64,000 nucleotides of DNA from Kocuria massiliensis. Lineage in GTDB: Bacteria; Actinomycetota; Actinomycetes; Actinomycetales; Micrococcaceae. Numbering within the stretch: position 1 is the first letter of the stretch; each line of letters begins with the position of its first letter. The stretch is taken from assembly GCF_900169715.1 (NCBI RefSeq), contig NZ_LT835159.1, positions 186,001-250,000 of the forward strand, in the 5' to 3' direction. The notes under the pieces are model-generated. The model made no database searches. It was given only the letters and a program-made list of their open reading frames with translations, and was not told the origin of the DNA. Of the stretch, positions 15,882 to 24,747 are shown in pieces. The translations under genes were made by a program, and so were the position numbers.

Positions 15882-18257
15882 TCACCTCAGGTTGTTCCGT
15901 TTGGCGTGACGGCCGATGTACCGGGCCTTGTGGGAGAGCAGGATGCCACCGACCACGGCGGCGACCGCCGTCGCGAGGTACATATCGATACTCGCCGCAC
16001 CCGTTCGCGCCAATTTTTCTGCCGCGAGAGCCCGTGCATTGGGGGTCGGTTCGGGGGCTGGCTCAGGAGCTTCGACCGCTGCGTTGACCGGCGCCGGCTT
16101 CTCCTCCTGAGGCGCTTTGTTCTTCGGGGCGGGAGTGGGCGGCTTGGGCGACGGCGTCGGTGCGCTGTGCACCACGGCAGGCACCACGGTCTCCGCGGGA
16201 GCGGGGCTTGGCTCGGGAGCGGGCGTCACGGATGGCGTGGGGTTCTCCTCCGGGGTGGGCTTCGGATCCGGCGTCGGCGTCGCATCCGGTGTGGGACCCG
16301 TGGAGTGTTTCACCTCAGGTTCCGATGTGGGCGTCGGGGTGGCATCCGGTGTGGGCTCGGGCTTTGGTTCTGGGGTGATGTCAGGCGTTGGCTTCGCGTC
16401 CGGCGTCGGCTTCACCTCGGGTTCCAGAGAGGGTTTGGGCTCGGGCTCTGGCGCGGGCGCTGGGGTCTGATTCACCACCTTGGTGAGGTGGAGGATGCTG
16501 TTGTATTCCTTGTCCTCGATCATCGTGGGGACGATGAGGTCGCCGTTATCCAGCCGGGCCGCCACCAGATTCTCGCGATTCGTCTTGCCCATATTCGGCA
16601 CGCTGAGAGTGGAGAGGACCTGTCCGTCAGGCGTGGACCAGACCAGCTGGCTATGCATCGCATCGACCGTAACGACCTGGTCTCCGTCGAAGAACATCTC
16701 GGCAATCTCACCCGCCTCGCCGGAGGGTGCGCCCACCGGCCGGACCACCGAGAAGGCGCCGTTGTCGTAGGCAAGACGCTGTGTTTTGGCGTAGCTGCCG
16801 TACATCGAGTTCCAGCGAAGGATGGTCTGACCGTCCGACGTCAGACCCCTTAGATCGACGCCAGCATCATCCGCCGGCGTGCTTTCGGCAACTTCCGTGA
16901 CCGGATTGGCTCCCGGGGCGAAATGTAGCAGGCGGCCCCTGTGGACGACGTTGCCTTCGGCGTCGTACGTGCTGGAGCCTGGAGCGTAGAGGAAGGTTCC
17001 GTCGTTCAGGGCCACCAGGGAGCGAGCGAAGCGAGTGTAGCGATCCCCGTAGTAGCTGCCGGAATCCAGGGTTGTGCCGTTCTTGCTCAACTCTGCCAAG
17101 CGAGGTGAAACCACCTCGGGCCGCGGGAGCTGATGCTTCTCGACGGTGCCATCCTGCGAGATCACGAAGAGGGATGCCGCGCCTTTGGGGCCAACGCTGA
17201 GGAGGGCCACCTTCTGGTTCATGGGGTTGTACCCCATGGCGAGCGGTGTTTCACCGGCGGTGTCCAGGGCGCTGAGGGCGCCGAGATGTGTGAGGTGCCC
17301 TGAGGCATCAAGCCCGATCTTTTCGACCGCGCTGCTTGCGGAATTGTACGCATACAGGACTCCGCCGGCACGGTCGGCGGCCAGGGGGAATCCGGAGGAT
17401 GAGGGAACCTCGAGCGACGAGGTTGCCTGCATGCTCTGATGATCCACGGAGGTGAGCCGCAAGGGTGCGTCGCCGAACTTTTGGCCGGTAGCGTGCACCA
17501 CCGTGTTCTTAAGGACGACGACGCGGTTCACGGCGGAGACGTCAGCCCCCGAATCCCAGGACGCACCCACCAAGAAGGGAGAGGCCGCGAGGTCGAGGGG
17601 CTGGCCCGCGTAGCTGAAGGAGAGTGGTGCCAACGGGGCGCCCTCGTTGTAGAAGTCAGAGAACGCGTGCGCGCCGGCGCGGGTCAGGGTGGCCTCCACG
17701 TTCTTTACGGACACGATGCCGGCGTCGGTGGACTGGGTGGCACCTTTGAGCCCGAGCTTTGCCATCACCACTTCGTGGGGGCCTTCAGTTTTTCCGGACT
17801 GGTAGTTCCGGGTGGTCACGGTGAAGGACAGTGTGGATTCGCCGTTACTATCGATGACGAGTTTGGGGTTGGCAAAGGTCAGGTTGAGGGCGCAACTGCT
17901 GACGTCCTCTGGGGCGTTGCAATGGCTCGTGAACTGCACGAACCCGCGTCCACGAATCTCGAGACGGTGGGAATCACCGGTGACGGATTCCTGGGGGAAG
18001 CTGTACACATGATCGTGCTCGGTGACTCCCTCACCCACGGCGCGGTGACCGCCGACGTAGGAGATGAAAGACGGACGAAAGCCCCAATGCAAGGACTGGG
18101 CTGCTGCGTTGCTCTGCCCTGAGCCGACGGATAGAGGCGCGGTGGGTGCCGGAACCTGATCCGCGAGAGCGGGGGCGGCGGGGAGCGCGAGCGATCCCAA
18201 GAGAACGGCTCCACAGGCCAGTGTGATGGGTTTGAGGTGCGAGACGGGCGATGCCAC
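15882..18257 (-). CDS. HtaA-domain cell-surface protein with Pro/Glu-rich stalk and LAXTG-type sorting signal
   Basis: A 791-residue exported protein. A signal peptide ends near residue 33 (LALPAAPALADQ). An HtaA domain follows (SLHWGFRPSFISYVGG to LSFSYAGQPLDL, about 55-225); this family is linked to haem binding at corynebacterial surfaces. Residues about 240-590 look like repeated beta blades. A stalk at about 596-720 repeats P-x-P, EPEVKPTPD and TPDATP units. The C-terminus has LARTG (near 749), a membrane helix and a KARYIGRHAKRNNLR tail. LARTG fits the LAXTG motif of class E sortases, and such a sortase is encoded at 27260-28012. GTG start with GGAAAGG 7 nt upstream. No DtxR box was recognised upstream; haem binding is inferred. 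Confidence 0.88.
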   Translation of the reverse strand: MASPVSHLKPITLACGAVLLGSLALPAAPALADQVPAPTAPLSVGSGQSNAAAQSLHWGFRPSFISYVGGHRAVGEGVTEHDHVYSFPQESVTGDSHRLEIRGRGFVQFTSHCNAPEDVSSCALNLTFANPKLVIDSNGESTLSFTVTTRNYQSGKTEGPHEVVMAKLGLKGATQSTDAGIVSVKNVEATLTRAGAHAFSDFYNEGAPLAPLSFSYAGQPLDLAASPFLVGASWDSGADVSAVNRVVVLKNTVVHATGQKFGDAPLRLTSVDHQSMQATSSLEVPSSSGFPLAADRAGGVLYAYNSASSAVEKIGLDASGHLTHLGALSALDTAGETPLAMGYNPMNQKVALLSVGPKGAASLFVISQDGTVEKHQLPRPEVVSPRLAELSKNGTTLDSGSYYGDRYTRFARSLVALNDGTFLYAPGSSTYDAEGNVVHRGRLLHFAPGANPVTEVAESTPADDAGVDLRGLTSDGQTILRWNSMYGSYAKTQRLAYDNGAFSVVRPVGAPSGEAGEIAEMFFDGDQVVTVDAMHSQLVWSTPDGQVLSTLSVPNMGKTNRENLVAARLDNGDLIVPTMIEDKEYNSILHLTKVVNQTPAPAPEPEPKPSLEPEVKPTPDAKPTPDITPEPKPEPTPDATPTPTSEPEVKHSTGPTPDATPTPDPKPTPEENPTPSVTPAPEPSPAPAETVVPAVVHSAPTPSPKPPTPAPKNKAPQEEKPAPVNAAVEAPEPAPEPTPNARALAAEKLARTGAASIDMYLATAVAAVVGGILLSHKARYIGRHAKRNNLR

Positions 18258-18308
18258 AAGAAACCTTTCCAGATTTTAAATGAGGACAGGTTAAATATAA
18301 ATATAGTG

Positions 18309-18327
18309 AACCCTAATTTCTAGGGTT
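18309..18327. repeat. Inverted repeat between lysE and the HtaA gene
   Basis: AACCCTA (18309-18315) and TAGGGTT (18321-18327) are exact complements with a 5-nt spacer. It lies about 50 nt upstream of the HtaA start, beside an AT-rich TATATTTATATTTA promoter-like stretch, and 31 nt beyond the lysE stop. It could be an operator of the HtaA gene or a short terminator for lysE. Confidence 0.4.
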
Positions 18328-18357
18328 TTGTGGCCCGCAGATCGCCGTCATGTCGGC

Positions 18358-19092
18358 CTAACCGAGGATCAGGTGCCCCGCTAGGAAGAACATAATGAGG
18401 GCGATGATCCCGTCAAGAATTCGCCACGTTCCTGGGCGGGCAAAAAGCGGGCGCAGGAGCCGAGATCCCAGACCGAGGGCGAAGAACCACACGGTTGATC
18501 CGAGAACGGCCCCGATGAGAAAAATCCAACGGCCGGTCTCTCCCTGCTGGTTGCCGATCGAGCCGATCAACACCATGGTGTCGAGATACGTGTGAGGGTT
18601 GAGGAAGGTCATGGCCGCGCAGGTCATGAGAAGCGCCATGACCGTTGGTTGTTTGGTCTGCTTCTTGGTGGAGGTGTGTTTCCGAACCGCGACGCCGACA
18701 CCGCCCGTATGAGTCTCGCTCGCCTCGTCGTCGGCCACCTCCGGGAGGCTCGCGTTGGGGCCGACGGCGTCTTCGGCGGTCACCACGAGGGCTTCGCCGC
18801 TCGGCCAGATGGCCCGTTTTGCCGCCATGGCACCGTAGGCGGTCATAAAGATCACCCCACCCCAGAGCAGGATGGTCTGCACCCAGGGCGCCCTTTCGAC
18901 GATGTATCCCATGCCGCCGATGCCCGCGGTGTAGAGGAGCGTGTCTGCGAGGATGCAAAAAATGATGAGCGGCAGCATGGGGCGACCCATAATCCCCTGT
19001 TTCAGGAGGAAAGCGTTTTGGGCACCGATGGCCGTGATGAGGGCAAGAGTGGTGCCCAGGCCCAGAAGGATGAGGGAGAAATCGACGGTCAT
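18358..19092 (-). CDS. lysE: LysE/ArgO family basic amino acid exporter
   Basis: A 244-residue inner-membrane exporter for lysine and/or arginine. It opens with ITAIGAQNAFLLKQGI, the signature of the LysE subfamily, and has TFLNPHTYLDTMVLIG in the fourth segment. An unusually long hydrophilic loop of about 50 residues (about 98-148, with VADDEASETHTGG and KHTSTKKQTKQ) separates the third and fourth helices. The ATG at 19092 follows TTGGAG. It is divergent from lysG by 79 bp, the classic lysE-lysG arrangement in which LysG activates lysE when lysine or arginine accumulates. Confidence 0.92.
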   Translation of the reverse strand: MTVDFSLILLGLGTTLALITAIGAQNAFLLKQGIMGRPMLPLIIFCILADTLLYTAGIGGMGYIVERAPWVQTILLWGGVIFMTAYGAMAAKRAIWPSGEALVVTAEDAVGPNASLPEVADDEASETHTGGVGVAVRKHTSTKKQTKQPTVMALLMTCAAMTFLNPHTYLDTMVLIGSIGNQQGETGRWIFLIGAVLGSTVWFFALGLGSRLLRPLFARPGTWRILDGIIALIMFFLAGHLILG

Positions 19093-19171
19093 GACTCCAA
19101 GCTAGGGCGTTCGCTGAATACAGTACAGCTAAACTATTTAAGGATACCTAAGCTGAACTTATGATAGGCGC
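19093..19171. promoter_or_regulatory. Divergent lysE/lysG regulatory region
   Basis: A 79-bp AT-rich spacer between two divergent genes. It should contain both promoters and the LysG binding site; several imperfect dyads (for example around TACAGCTAAAC and TAAGCTGAAC) are visible but none is decisive. Confidence 0.5.
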
Positions 19172-20089
19172 ATGAGGAGATTTACCGCCGAACAGTTGAG
19201 GACCTTTGCGACCGTGGTGGAGGAACAGACCTTCGAGGAAGCGGCGCTCGTGCTGAGGGTCTCGGCGTCGGCGGTGTCGCAGCGGATTAAGGCGATGGAG
19301 CAGTCTTGCGGCCAAATTCTGTTGCGGCGATCCAATCCTGTGGAGCCGACGGATCCGGGCCGTGCCGTGCTTCGGTTGGCCCAACAAATTGAGTTGCTGA
19401 CGGTCGAATCGGAGAGGGAGCTTGCCGGCGAGGATCGAGCGCGTCGTCTGTCCATCGCAGCGAATTCGGACTCCTTGGCCACGTGGCTTCTGGATGCGCT
19501 CGCAAAAATCCCTCGTGAGGAGCGTATTTACTGTGAAGTGCGCCGGGAAGATGAGCGACATTCCTCGGGTCTCTTACGTTCTGGCGGAGTGATGGGAGCG
19601 CTCACGGTGGACCCACAGCCCGTCCAGGGATGCTCGGTTGAGCTCCTAGGGTCGACGCGGTACGTGATTGCCGCCGCTCCCGATTACGTGCGTCATTACT
19701 TCCCTGGTCTTGAGAAAAGGGGAGGCGCCATGAGCGAGGAGCAGTTGCGGTTGGCCCCCTTGATTCAGTTTGACCGTAAAGACGTGATGCTCGAAGACAT
19801 GGCCGTGCATCTGGCCGAGGCGTACGGACTGCGCCCACAACAGGATGCGCCGCGAATCTATATTCCCTCGTCAACTCAGTACTATCGGGCCGTGCTCCTC
19901 GGAATGGGGTGGGGTGCCGTGCCTGATCTTCAGGCGGCGGACGCACTGGCCGATGGCTCGCTGATTCCGCTGGTCGATGAGCCGATAGATCTCCCGTTGT
20001 ATTGGCAACGTTGGACGATCGATTCCCCCGCCCTGCACACCATCACGGAGGCTATTCGGGAGACGGCGTCGGAGCGGCTGCGGCAATAA
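19172..20089 (+). CDS. lysG: LysR-type regulator LysG/ArgP (IciA family)
   Basis: A 305-residue LTTR. The N-terminal winged helix-turn-helix is FTAEQLRTFATVVEEQTFEE followed by AALVLRVSASAVSQRIKAME. The effector domain shows the ArgP/LysG subfamily features LSIAANSDSLATWLL and IYIPSSTQYYRAVLLGMGWG. Length equals the family norm. Divergent transcription from lysE strongly supports a role as lysine/arginine-responsive activator of export. The start lies immediately downstream of the divergent promoter region, so its 5' UTR must be short. Confidence 0.92.
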   Translation: MRRFTAEQLRTFATVVEEQTFEEAALVLRVSASAVSQRIKAMEQSCGQILLRRSNPVEPTDPGRAVLRLAQQIELLTVESERELAGEDRARRLSIAANSDSLATWLLDALAKIPREERIYCEVRREDERHSSGLLRSGGVMGALTVDPQPVQGCSVELLGSTRYVIAAAPDYVRHYFPGLEKRGGAMSEEQLRLAPLIQFDRKDVMLEDMAVHLAEAYGLRPQQDAPRIYIPSSTQYYRAVLLGMGWGAVPDLQAADALADGSLIPLVDEPIDLPLYWQRWTIDSPALHTITEAIRETASERLRQ

Positions 20090-20139
20090 GCGGGCGGGGC
20101 TCGGTGCGTCGTCCCGGCGGAGGCTTGGGTCGATACGCC

Positions 20140-20994
20140 TTAACCCCGTGGATCGAAGCGGAACTTCTTTCCCTCGGCTCGGACATACCCGCCTGAAGGT
20201 GCCGGAAAATGCGATCCCAGAAGGAGAATCTGTTCCTCGGCTGCCCAGGTGAGGAGCTTGAAGCGGGTCGATGCCGCCTGGTCGGCATTGATGTCAACGC
20301 TGGCGTTTATCTCGGGGTGTTCGAGCTGGATCGAGTGATGGAGGGCGTCCCCGGAGATGATGGCCTGTTGGCCTTCAGAGTGAATCAGGACGGAAAGATG
20401 ACCCGGCGTATGTCCGGGGGTGGGGATCAGTCGCACCTCGGATGTGATGTCGAGACCCTCGGGTGGTATCCGTGGCGTTGAGAGCATGTCTCGCTCTTCC
20501 AGCGGCTTCACCGAATCGTCAATCATCACGGCTCGGGCCGCTTCCACGTCAGTTGTACTCCAGTACTCCCGCTCAGCGTGGCTCATTAAGTACGTTGCCC
20601 TCGAAAAGGTGGGCACCCATTCCCCGTCAGACCACGTTGTGTTCCACCCGACGTGGTCGGCATGTAGGTGAGTGAGGAGGACCAAATCCACCGTCTCGGG
20701 GGCGAAACCGGCGGCCGTGAGGCGTTCGATATATGGGGTCTCGAGGCGGTCCCACGCGGGATTGTCGCGTGTTTTGGCGTTGCCGATGCCAGTGTCGACG
20801 ACGATCTTGCGCCCCTGTGACGTCATGGCGAAGGAATGCGTGCCGGATGCTATGCCTCCCGTGCGCGTTTGATGCCCATTAACGGAAATGGATTGGGGGT
20901 CCACGTTGGGCAGCAGCCACCGGCCGATCTCTGCTGGAAGTTGAGTTTCCTCAACTCGGTGGATTGAGACGTCTCCGACGGTCCAACGGTTCAT
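20140..20994 (-). CDS. Metallo-beta-lactamase fold hydrolase
   Basis: A 284-residue protein of the glyoxalase-II/lactonase-like MBL superfamily. The dinuclear metal site is complete: LLTHLHADHVGW (His109, His111, Asp113, His114), a downstream TPGHTPGHLSV histidine, an IISGDALHH aspartate and a LLGSHFP histidine. Related proteins include quorum-quenching lactonases and alkylsulfatase-like enzymes; substrate unknown. Of two ATGs (21003 and 20994), the second has correct spacing (9 nt) from AAGGGG and is chosen. Divergent from an amidase gene by 99 bp. Confidence 0.88.
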   Translation of the reverse strand: MNRWTVGDVSIHRVEETQLPAEIGRWLLPNVDPQSISVNGHQTRTGGIASGTHSFAMTSQGRKIVVDTGIGNAKTRDNPAWDRLETPYIERLTAAGFAPETVDLVLLTHLHADHVGWNTTWSDGEWVPTFSRATYLMSHAEREYWSTTDVEAARAVMIDDSVKPLEERDMLSTPRIPPEGLDITSEVRLIPTPGHTPGHLSVLIHSEGQQAIISGDALHHSIQLEHPEINASVDINADQAASTRFKLLTWAAEEQILLLGSHFPAPSGGYVRAEGKKFRFDPRG

Positions 20995-21093
20995 AACTTC
21001 CATCCCCTTAAAGCAAAATCTTTGCGTTAAGAAACTGTAAGTGCATAGACTCCATAACGTCAACGATCAACGGCTCGAGGCGGGAGTGTCATA

Positions 21094-22623
21094 GTGGAGG
21101 CGCGCGAACAGGTTGCTCAGTACATGCAGGATGTCGTCTCTGGTGTACGGAGCGATGAGGGGTTGGAGAACACGTCCTCAAACAATGAGGGGCGCTTCGG
21201 CGAGAGCTCGATGAGGTCATCCAGGCCGGGTCCTCGTGCCAGATTCCTGAGAGCCAGAGATGCCTGGGAACGGCACGAAAATCGGGTCCATGCCTGGGCT
21301 GCAACTGACTATGATGCTGCGGAGAAGCGGTCGGATCGCTTGGAAGAAGCCGTCCGACATGGCGATTCACCAGGGGAATTGGCGGGCTGGACCGTCGGCG
21401 TCAAAGACATTATCGACGTCGCAGGGTTCCCGACCCGCAACGGCTCGGAGGTACCTCCGCGCCATCCCTCGAAGGATGCGTCATCGGTGCAGAAGCTCAA
21501 GCGCGAGGGTGCCAATATTCTCGGCAAGACCGAAACCCACGAATTTGCCTACGGGCTCATCACACCGCAGACCACCCATGCCTTTCGACCGGATCGAATT
21601 GCTGGTGGCTCGAGCGGCGGTGCAGCAGTCGCGGTAGCCAACGGCTCTGCCGAGGTGGCGTTGGGAACCGATACGGGCGGATCGGTGCGAGTTCCGGCCG
21701 CCCTCAATGGAGTTCTCGGCTTCAAGCCGACTCATGGACGTCTTGCGTTGGACGGCGTGACCCCACTGTCGCCGACTCTCGACCACCTTGGCGTCATCGC
21801 CTCGACTTGGGATGGACTCGAGGGGGTATTTAGCGTCTTGGACTCGGGGAGCGATGTGCCGGTGGCGTCGTCACATGGGTTGACTATGGGGTATCCGCCA
21901 TTGACTCGGGAGAGCCACGTTCAGCCCGACATCGCATCCGCTCTTTCTGAGTTTCTGCGCGTTGGCGACGGCGCTGGTGCAACGAGTCAGAAGGTCGAAC
22001 TTCCCCTCTGGGATAAGGTTCCGGCGATCCACTACGGAATTATGGGCCCGGAAGCCAGTGCTGAGCATGCGTTTCTCAGTCCCGAGGATCGTTCACTCTT
22101 GGGGGAGGAAACCCGTTCCCTGCTCGACGGCGGCCATACCATCCCGGCTACGGATTACCTCCACGCCCTCCGGTGGCGAGAGGAGATGCGGCGGCTTTGG
22201 GTCGAGCTCTTCAACTCTGTGGACGTGCTCGTCTTGCCCACCACTCCTGTGGTCGCCCCATATCGAGGTGAGGGGGAAATCCGTTGGCCCGACGGGGCGG
22301 TCGAGTCGGTGACGGATGCACTGGTGCGGTGGTGCGTACCCGCAAATATCACTGGCCTCCCCGCCCTGACTATCCCCTTCGGGTGTGACGCCGAGGGTAT
22401 GCCGATTGGTCTCCAAGTGGTGGGCCCTCCAGAGTCGGACCGGTGGTTGCTGGGTACGGTGCGGCAACTCGTGGAAAAATGGTCCTCGTCGACCACGACG
22501 ACGGAGGAGGCAGGGTGGCCCCGAAAACTGGACCTCGACCCGGAGGGCGAAGCGCTCGTATCCAAGCGACCGTCCACAATGCAACGCGAGAATTGCTCAC
22601 TCGACGGGATCGGGCGGAGCTGA
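21094..22623 (+). CDS. Amidase signature family hydrolase
   Basis: A 509-residue enzyme with the Ser-cisSer-Lys triad of the amidase signature family: Lys104 in GVKDIIDVAG, cis-Ser173 in AGGSSGGAAVAVANG and nucleophile Ser197 in GTDTGGSVRVPAA. The first 50 residues and the last 40 or so lie outside the conserved fold. GTG start at 21094 with GGGAG about 9 nt upstream. The substrate is unknown (aryl/alkyl amide, or GatA-like without gatB/C nearby). Its last 109 nt overlap, in another frame, the start of a TetR regulator gene, and an MBL hydrolase is divergent: a possible small catabolic or detoxification locus. Confidence 0.88.
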   Translation: MEAREQVAQYMQDVVSGVRSDEGLENTSSNNEGRFGESSMRSSRPGPRARFLRARDAWERHENRVHAWAATDYDAAEKRSDRLEEAVRHGDSPGELAGWTVGVKDIIDVAGFPTRNGSEVPPRHPSKDASSVQKLKREGANILGKTETHEFAYGLITPQTTHAFRPDRIAGGSSGGAAVAVANGSAEVALGTDTGGSVRVPAALNGVLGFKPTHGRLALDGVTPLSPTLDHLGVIASTWDGLEGVFSVLDSGSDVPVASSHGLTMGYPPLTRESHVQPDIASALSEFLRVGDGAGATSQKVELPLWDKVPAIHYGIMGPEASAEHAFLSPEDRSLLGEETRSLLDGGHTIPATDYLHALRWREEMRRLWVELFNSVDVLVLPTTPVVAPYRGEGEIRWPDGAVESVTDALVRWCVPANITGLPALTIPFGCDAEGMPIGLQVVGPPESDRWLLGTVRQLVEKWSSSTTTTEEAGWPRKLDLDPEGEALVSKRPSTMQRENCSLDGIGRS

Positions 22624-23075
22624 GCGTTCCCATGATCGCTGAATTCGCGGGGGTGACTCCTTCTACGATTTACCGGCGATGGGGTAACCTCGATGCCCTC
22701 TTCTCAGACGTGGCCACGGAAAATCTCCGACCGGAGCAGTCGCCCGAAGACCGTGGATCTTTCGAGGCCGACATTTTGGCCTGGGCCGAAGCATTCGCCG
22801 AAGAAATGGCCAGCAATTCCGGGCGGGCCATGATTCGAGATGTACTTTCCGGTGGCGAAGAAAATGCAGGAACCTGCTCCGACTATGCTGCGGATCAGAT
22901 TGACGTCATGCTTGAACGAGCGCGTGCGCGCGGTGAATCCGTCCCGTCACGGGAAAGGGTGGTCGACGTCATCGTTGCACCGCTCATGTACCGCATCCTC
23001 TTCCGCCCGCACATTCCGGCAAACACGGAAAATCTGGTCGGTGAGCTGATGCGAGCCGCACCAGAAGAACGTTAG
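22515..23075 (+). CDS. TetR family regulator overlapping the amidase gene
   Basis: A 186-residue regulator from GTG 22515, preceded by a strong GGAGGAGG (22503-22510). Its start RPGGRSARIQATVHNATREL matches the common N-terminus of TetR proteins, then MIAEFAGVTPSTIYRRWGNL supplies the recognition helix. The C-terminal domain resembles TetR_C_11-like regulators. The gene begins inside the amidase coding region and overlaps it by 109 nt in a different frame, so the two are translationally coupled and it probably regulates the amidase locus. An earlier in-frame ATG exists at 22479 but lacks a ribosome-binding site. Confidence 0.85.
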   Translation: MAPKTGPRPGGRSARIQATVHNATRELLTRRDRAELSVPMIAEFAGVTPSTIYRRWGNLDALFSDVATENLRPEQSPEDRGSFEADILAWAEAFAEEMASNSGRAMIRDVLSGGEENAGTCSDYAADQIDVMLERARARGESVPSRERVVDVIVAPLMYRILFRPHIPANTENLVGELMRAAPEER

Positions 23076-23092
23076 CTGCGCCTTGGGAAGGG

Positions 23093-24709
23093 TTAGTGCG
23101 CGAGATAGTCCGCCGCAGCCTCCCCTGCGATGCGCCCCGAATTGAAGGCGAAGGCGAGGGTCAAGCCGTCGATTTGTGGGTAGGTTCCGCCGTAGAAGCC
23201 GGTGGCTTCATTGCCTCCCGCGAAGAGTCCAGGTACGGGAACGCTGTGCGCATCCAGAACACGCGTGCGCTCGTCGATGCGGATGCCACCCAAGGTTCCA
23301 CGAACCGTGTTCACCACCTTGACCGCATAGAACGGTCCCTCGGACACCCCGTGCTGGAGTACCTGTTCGGGGGAGAAGAACTCCTCGTCGCGGCCGGTTT
23401 CCACCGCATGGTTGTACCGATCCACGGTGGCCGCAAACTCCTGTGCCTGGAAGCCGACGGCGCCGGCCAGTTCCTCGACGGAAGTCCCCATGTAGGCAGA
23501 TCCGCAGTCCACGGCCTCGCCGAGGGCTTCAACGAGTTGCGGTTGCGCGGGGGTGCCTTCGGTCCCGGGAGGTAGAGGAGCACCGTGATCCTCAGCGGGA
23601 GATAGGTGGGGGAGGCCGTCCGTAGCGAGCCTTTCGACGGTTGCGGAGTCCAGGATCATCCAGAACTGCCCGCCTTGCTGCTGCACGGCGGAACCTCGGT
23701 GGCCAAAACGGTAGGTCACGGCCTCATCCACGAACCGTTTGCCCGCTCGGTTGACCCACAAAAGCGGCAGGTTGGCCAGAACGGCGAGCGATCGGGACGA
23801 GAATCGACCCGGAACCGTGAAGGCGGGAATGTCCAGGGCGACGTCGTCGTCCGCCACGCCACCGGCGGCCACCGCAATCTTGCCGCCCGTTCCCACGGCC
23901 TTGCGTTCTCCGGTGAAATGCATCTCGGAGGCCGGGATGGAACCGAGAACTCGCTGCACGAGATCGTGATCCCCCACAAAGCCGCCCGTTCCGACGACGA
24001 CGGCGCGCGTTGAGATGTCCACCAGGATCGGGTCCTGGTTCTCGTCCGAGGCGATGTCCTTTTGGGCCTCCTTGCTGAGGGCCGTCCTCGTGGACAAAGG
24101 GGCGCCGGCGTCGGTTTTCTCGGCGCGAATACCCAGGATTTCGCCTTCCTCGCCCGTGACGAGGTCGGTTGCGGCGGTCTCGGTCAGTAATACCCCGCCC
24201 ATTTCCGCGAAGGAAGCGAGCATCTTCTTGAAGCCGCCGAATTTGGAAACGTAGCGGTGGTACGTGCGGGCTTCCCGGTGGGCCGTGAGGATGCCGGTTT
24301 GGGCTGTCACCAGGCCGTGGTGCGCGCCGTCATGCTCGGCCAGGGTGGTTTTCAGGCCGTGCGAGGCCAGCCACGACACGGTATCGCCGGAGCGCCCCAC
24401 GATCTCCCGGACCAGCTTTTCGTTGCAGCGGTGGCGGTTGTACTCCGTGATGGCGTGGAAGGCATCGCGCGCAGAGAAGGTCTCTCCGGCGTCGCGCTGG
24501 GCTTCGGACTCGTAGGCGGCGAATCCCGTGGCACCGAACATCGCGGCGCCTCCCGGGCGATTGCCCTTCTCCAGGAGTACGACCCTCACGCCTCGCTCCG
24601 CGGCGGCGAGGGCGGCGGCAATCCCCGTGCCGCCTGCTCCAAGGACGACGAGGTCTGCCTCGTGCTGCTCGGCATCGTCGCGCGGCTCGAACGTGAGTTC
24701 GGTAGTCAC
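23093..24709 (-). CDS. FAD-dependent oxidoreductase, fumarate reductase/urocanate reductase-like
   Basis: A 538-residue flavoprotein of the succinate dehydrogenase/fumarate reductase superfamily. The FAD motif ADLVVLGAGGTGIAAALAAA (residues 19-38), LLEKGNRPGGAAMFGATGF, a FSSRSLAVLANLPLLWVNRAG segment and the C-terminal GLFAGGNEATGFYGGTYPQI and GLTLAFAFNSGRIAGE are all present. Related enzymes reduce fumarate, urocanate or 3-ketosteroids. No signal peptide and no cytochrome domain, so it is cytosolic. Convergent with the TetR gene (17 bp apart). A possible operator lies upstream (24730-24747). Substrate unknown. Confidence 0.85.
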   Translation of the reverse strand: MTTELTFEPRDDAEQHEADLVVLGAGGTGIAAALAAAERGVRVVLLEKGNRPGGAAMFGATGFAAYESEAQRDAGETFSARDAFHAITEYNRHRCNEKLVREIVGRSGDTVSWLASHGLKTTLAEHDGAHHGLVTAQTGILTAHREARTYHRYVSKFGGFKKMLASFAEMGGVLLTETAATDLVTGEEGEILGIRAEKTDAGAPLSTRTALSKEAQKDIASDENQDPILVDISTRAVVVGTGGFVGDHDLVQRVLGSIPASEMHFTGERKAVGTGGKIAVAAGGVADDDVALDIPAFTVPGRFSSRSLAVLANLPLLWVNRAGKRFVDEAVTYRFGHRGSAVQQQGGQFWMILDSATVERLATDGLPHLSPAEDHGAPLPPGTEGTPAQPQLVEALGEAVDCGSAYMGTSVEELAGAVGFQAQEFAATVDRYNHAVETGRDEEFFSPEQVLQHGVSEGPFYAVKVVNTVRGTLGGIRIDERTRVLDAHSVPVPGLFAGGNEATGFYGGTYPQIDGLTLAFAFNSGRIAGEAAADYLAH

Positions 24710-24729
24710 TGATCCTCCATCAATTTAGG

Positions 24730-24747
24730 TTTACCTCACAGGGTAAA
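24730..24747. promoter_or_regulatory. Inverted repeat upstream of the FAD oxidoreductase gene
   Basis: TTTACC (24730-24735) and GGTAAA (24742-24747) form 6-bp arms around 6 nt, 20 nt upstream of the start codon, where a repressor could act. I compared it with the DtxR/IdeR iron box and found only partial agreement. Confidence 0.35.

Noticed and set aside
18258-18357. DtxR/IdeR iron box upstream of the HtaA gene
   Set aside because: Only an AGGTTA half-site is found; the second half is absent at the required distance.
24721-24747. DtxR/IdeR box upstream of the FAD oxidoreductase
   Set aside because: TTAGGTT is present, but the right half of the 19-bp consensus does not match.
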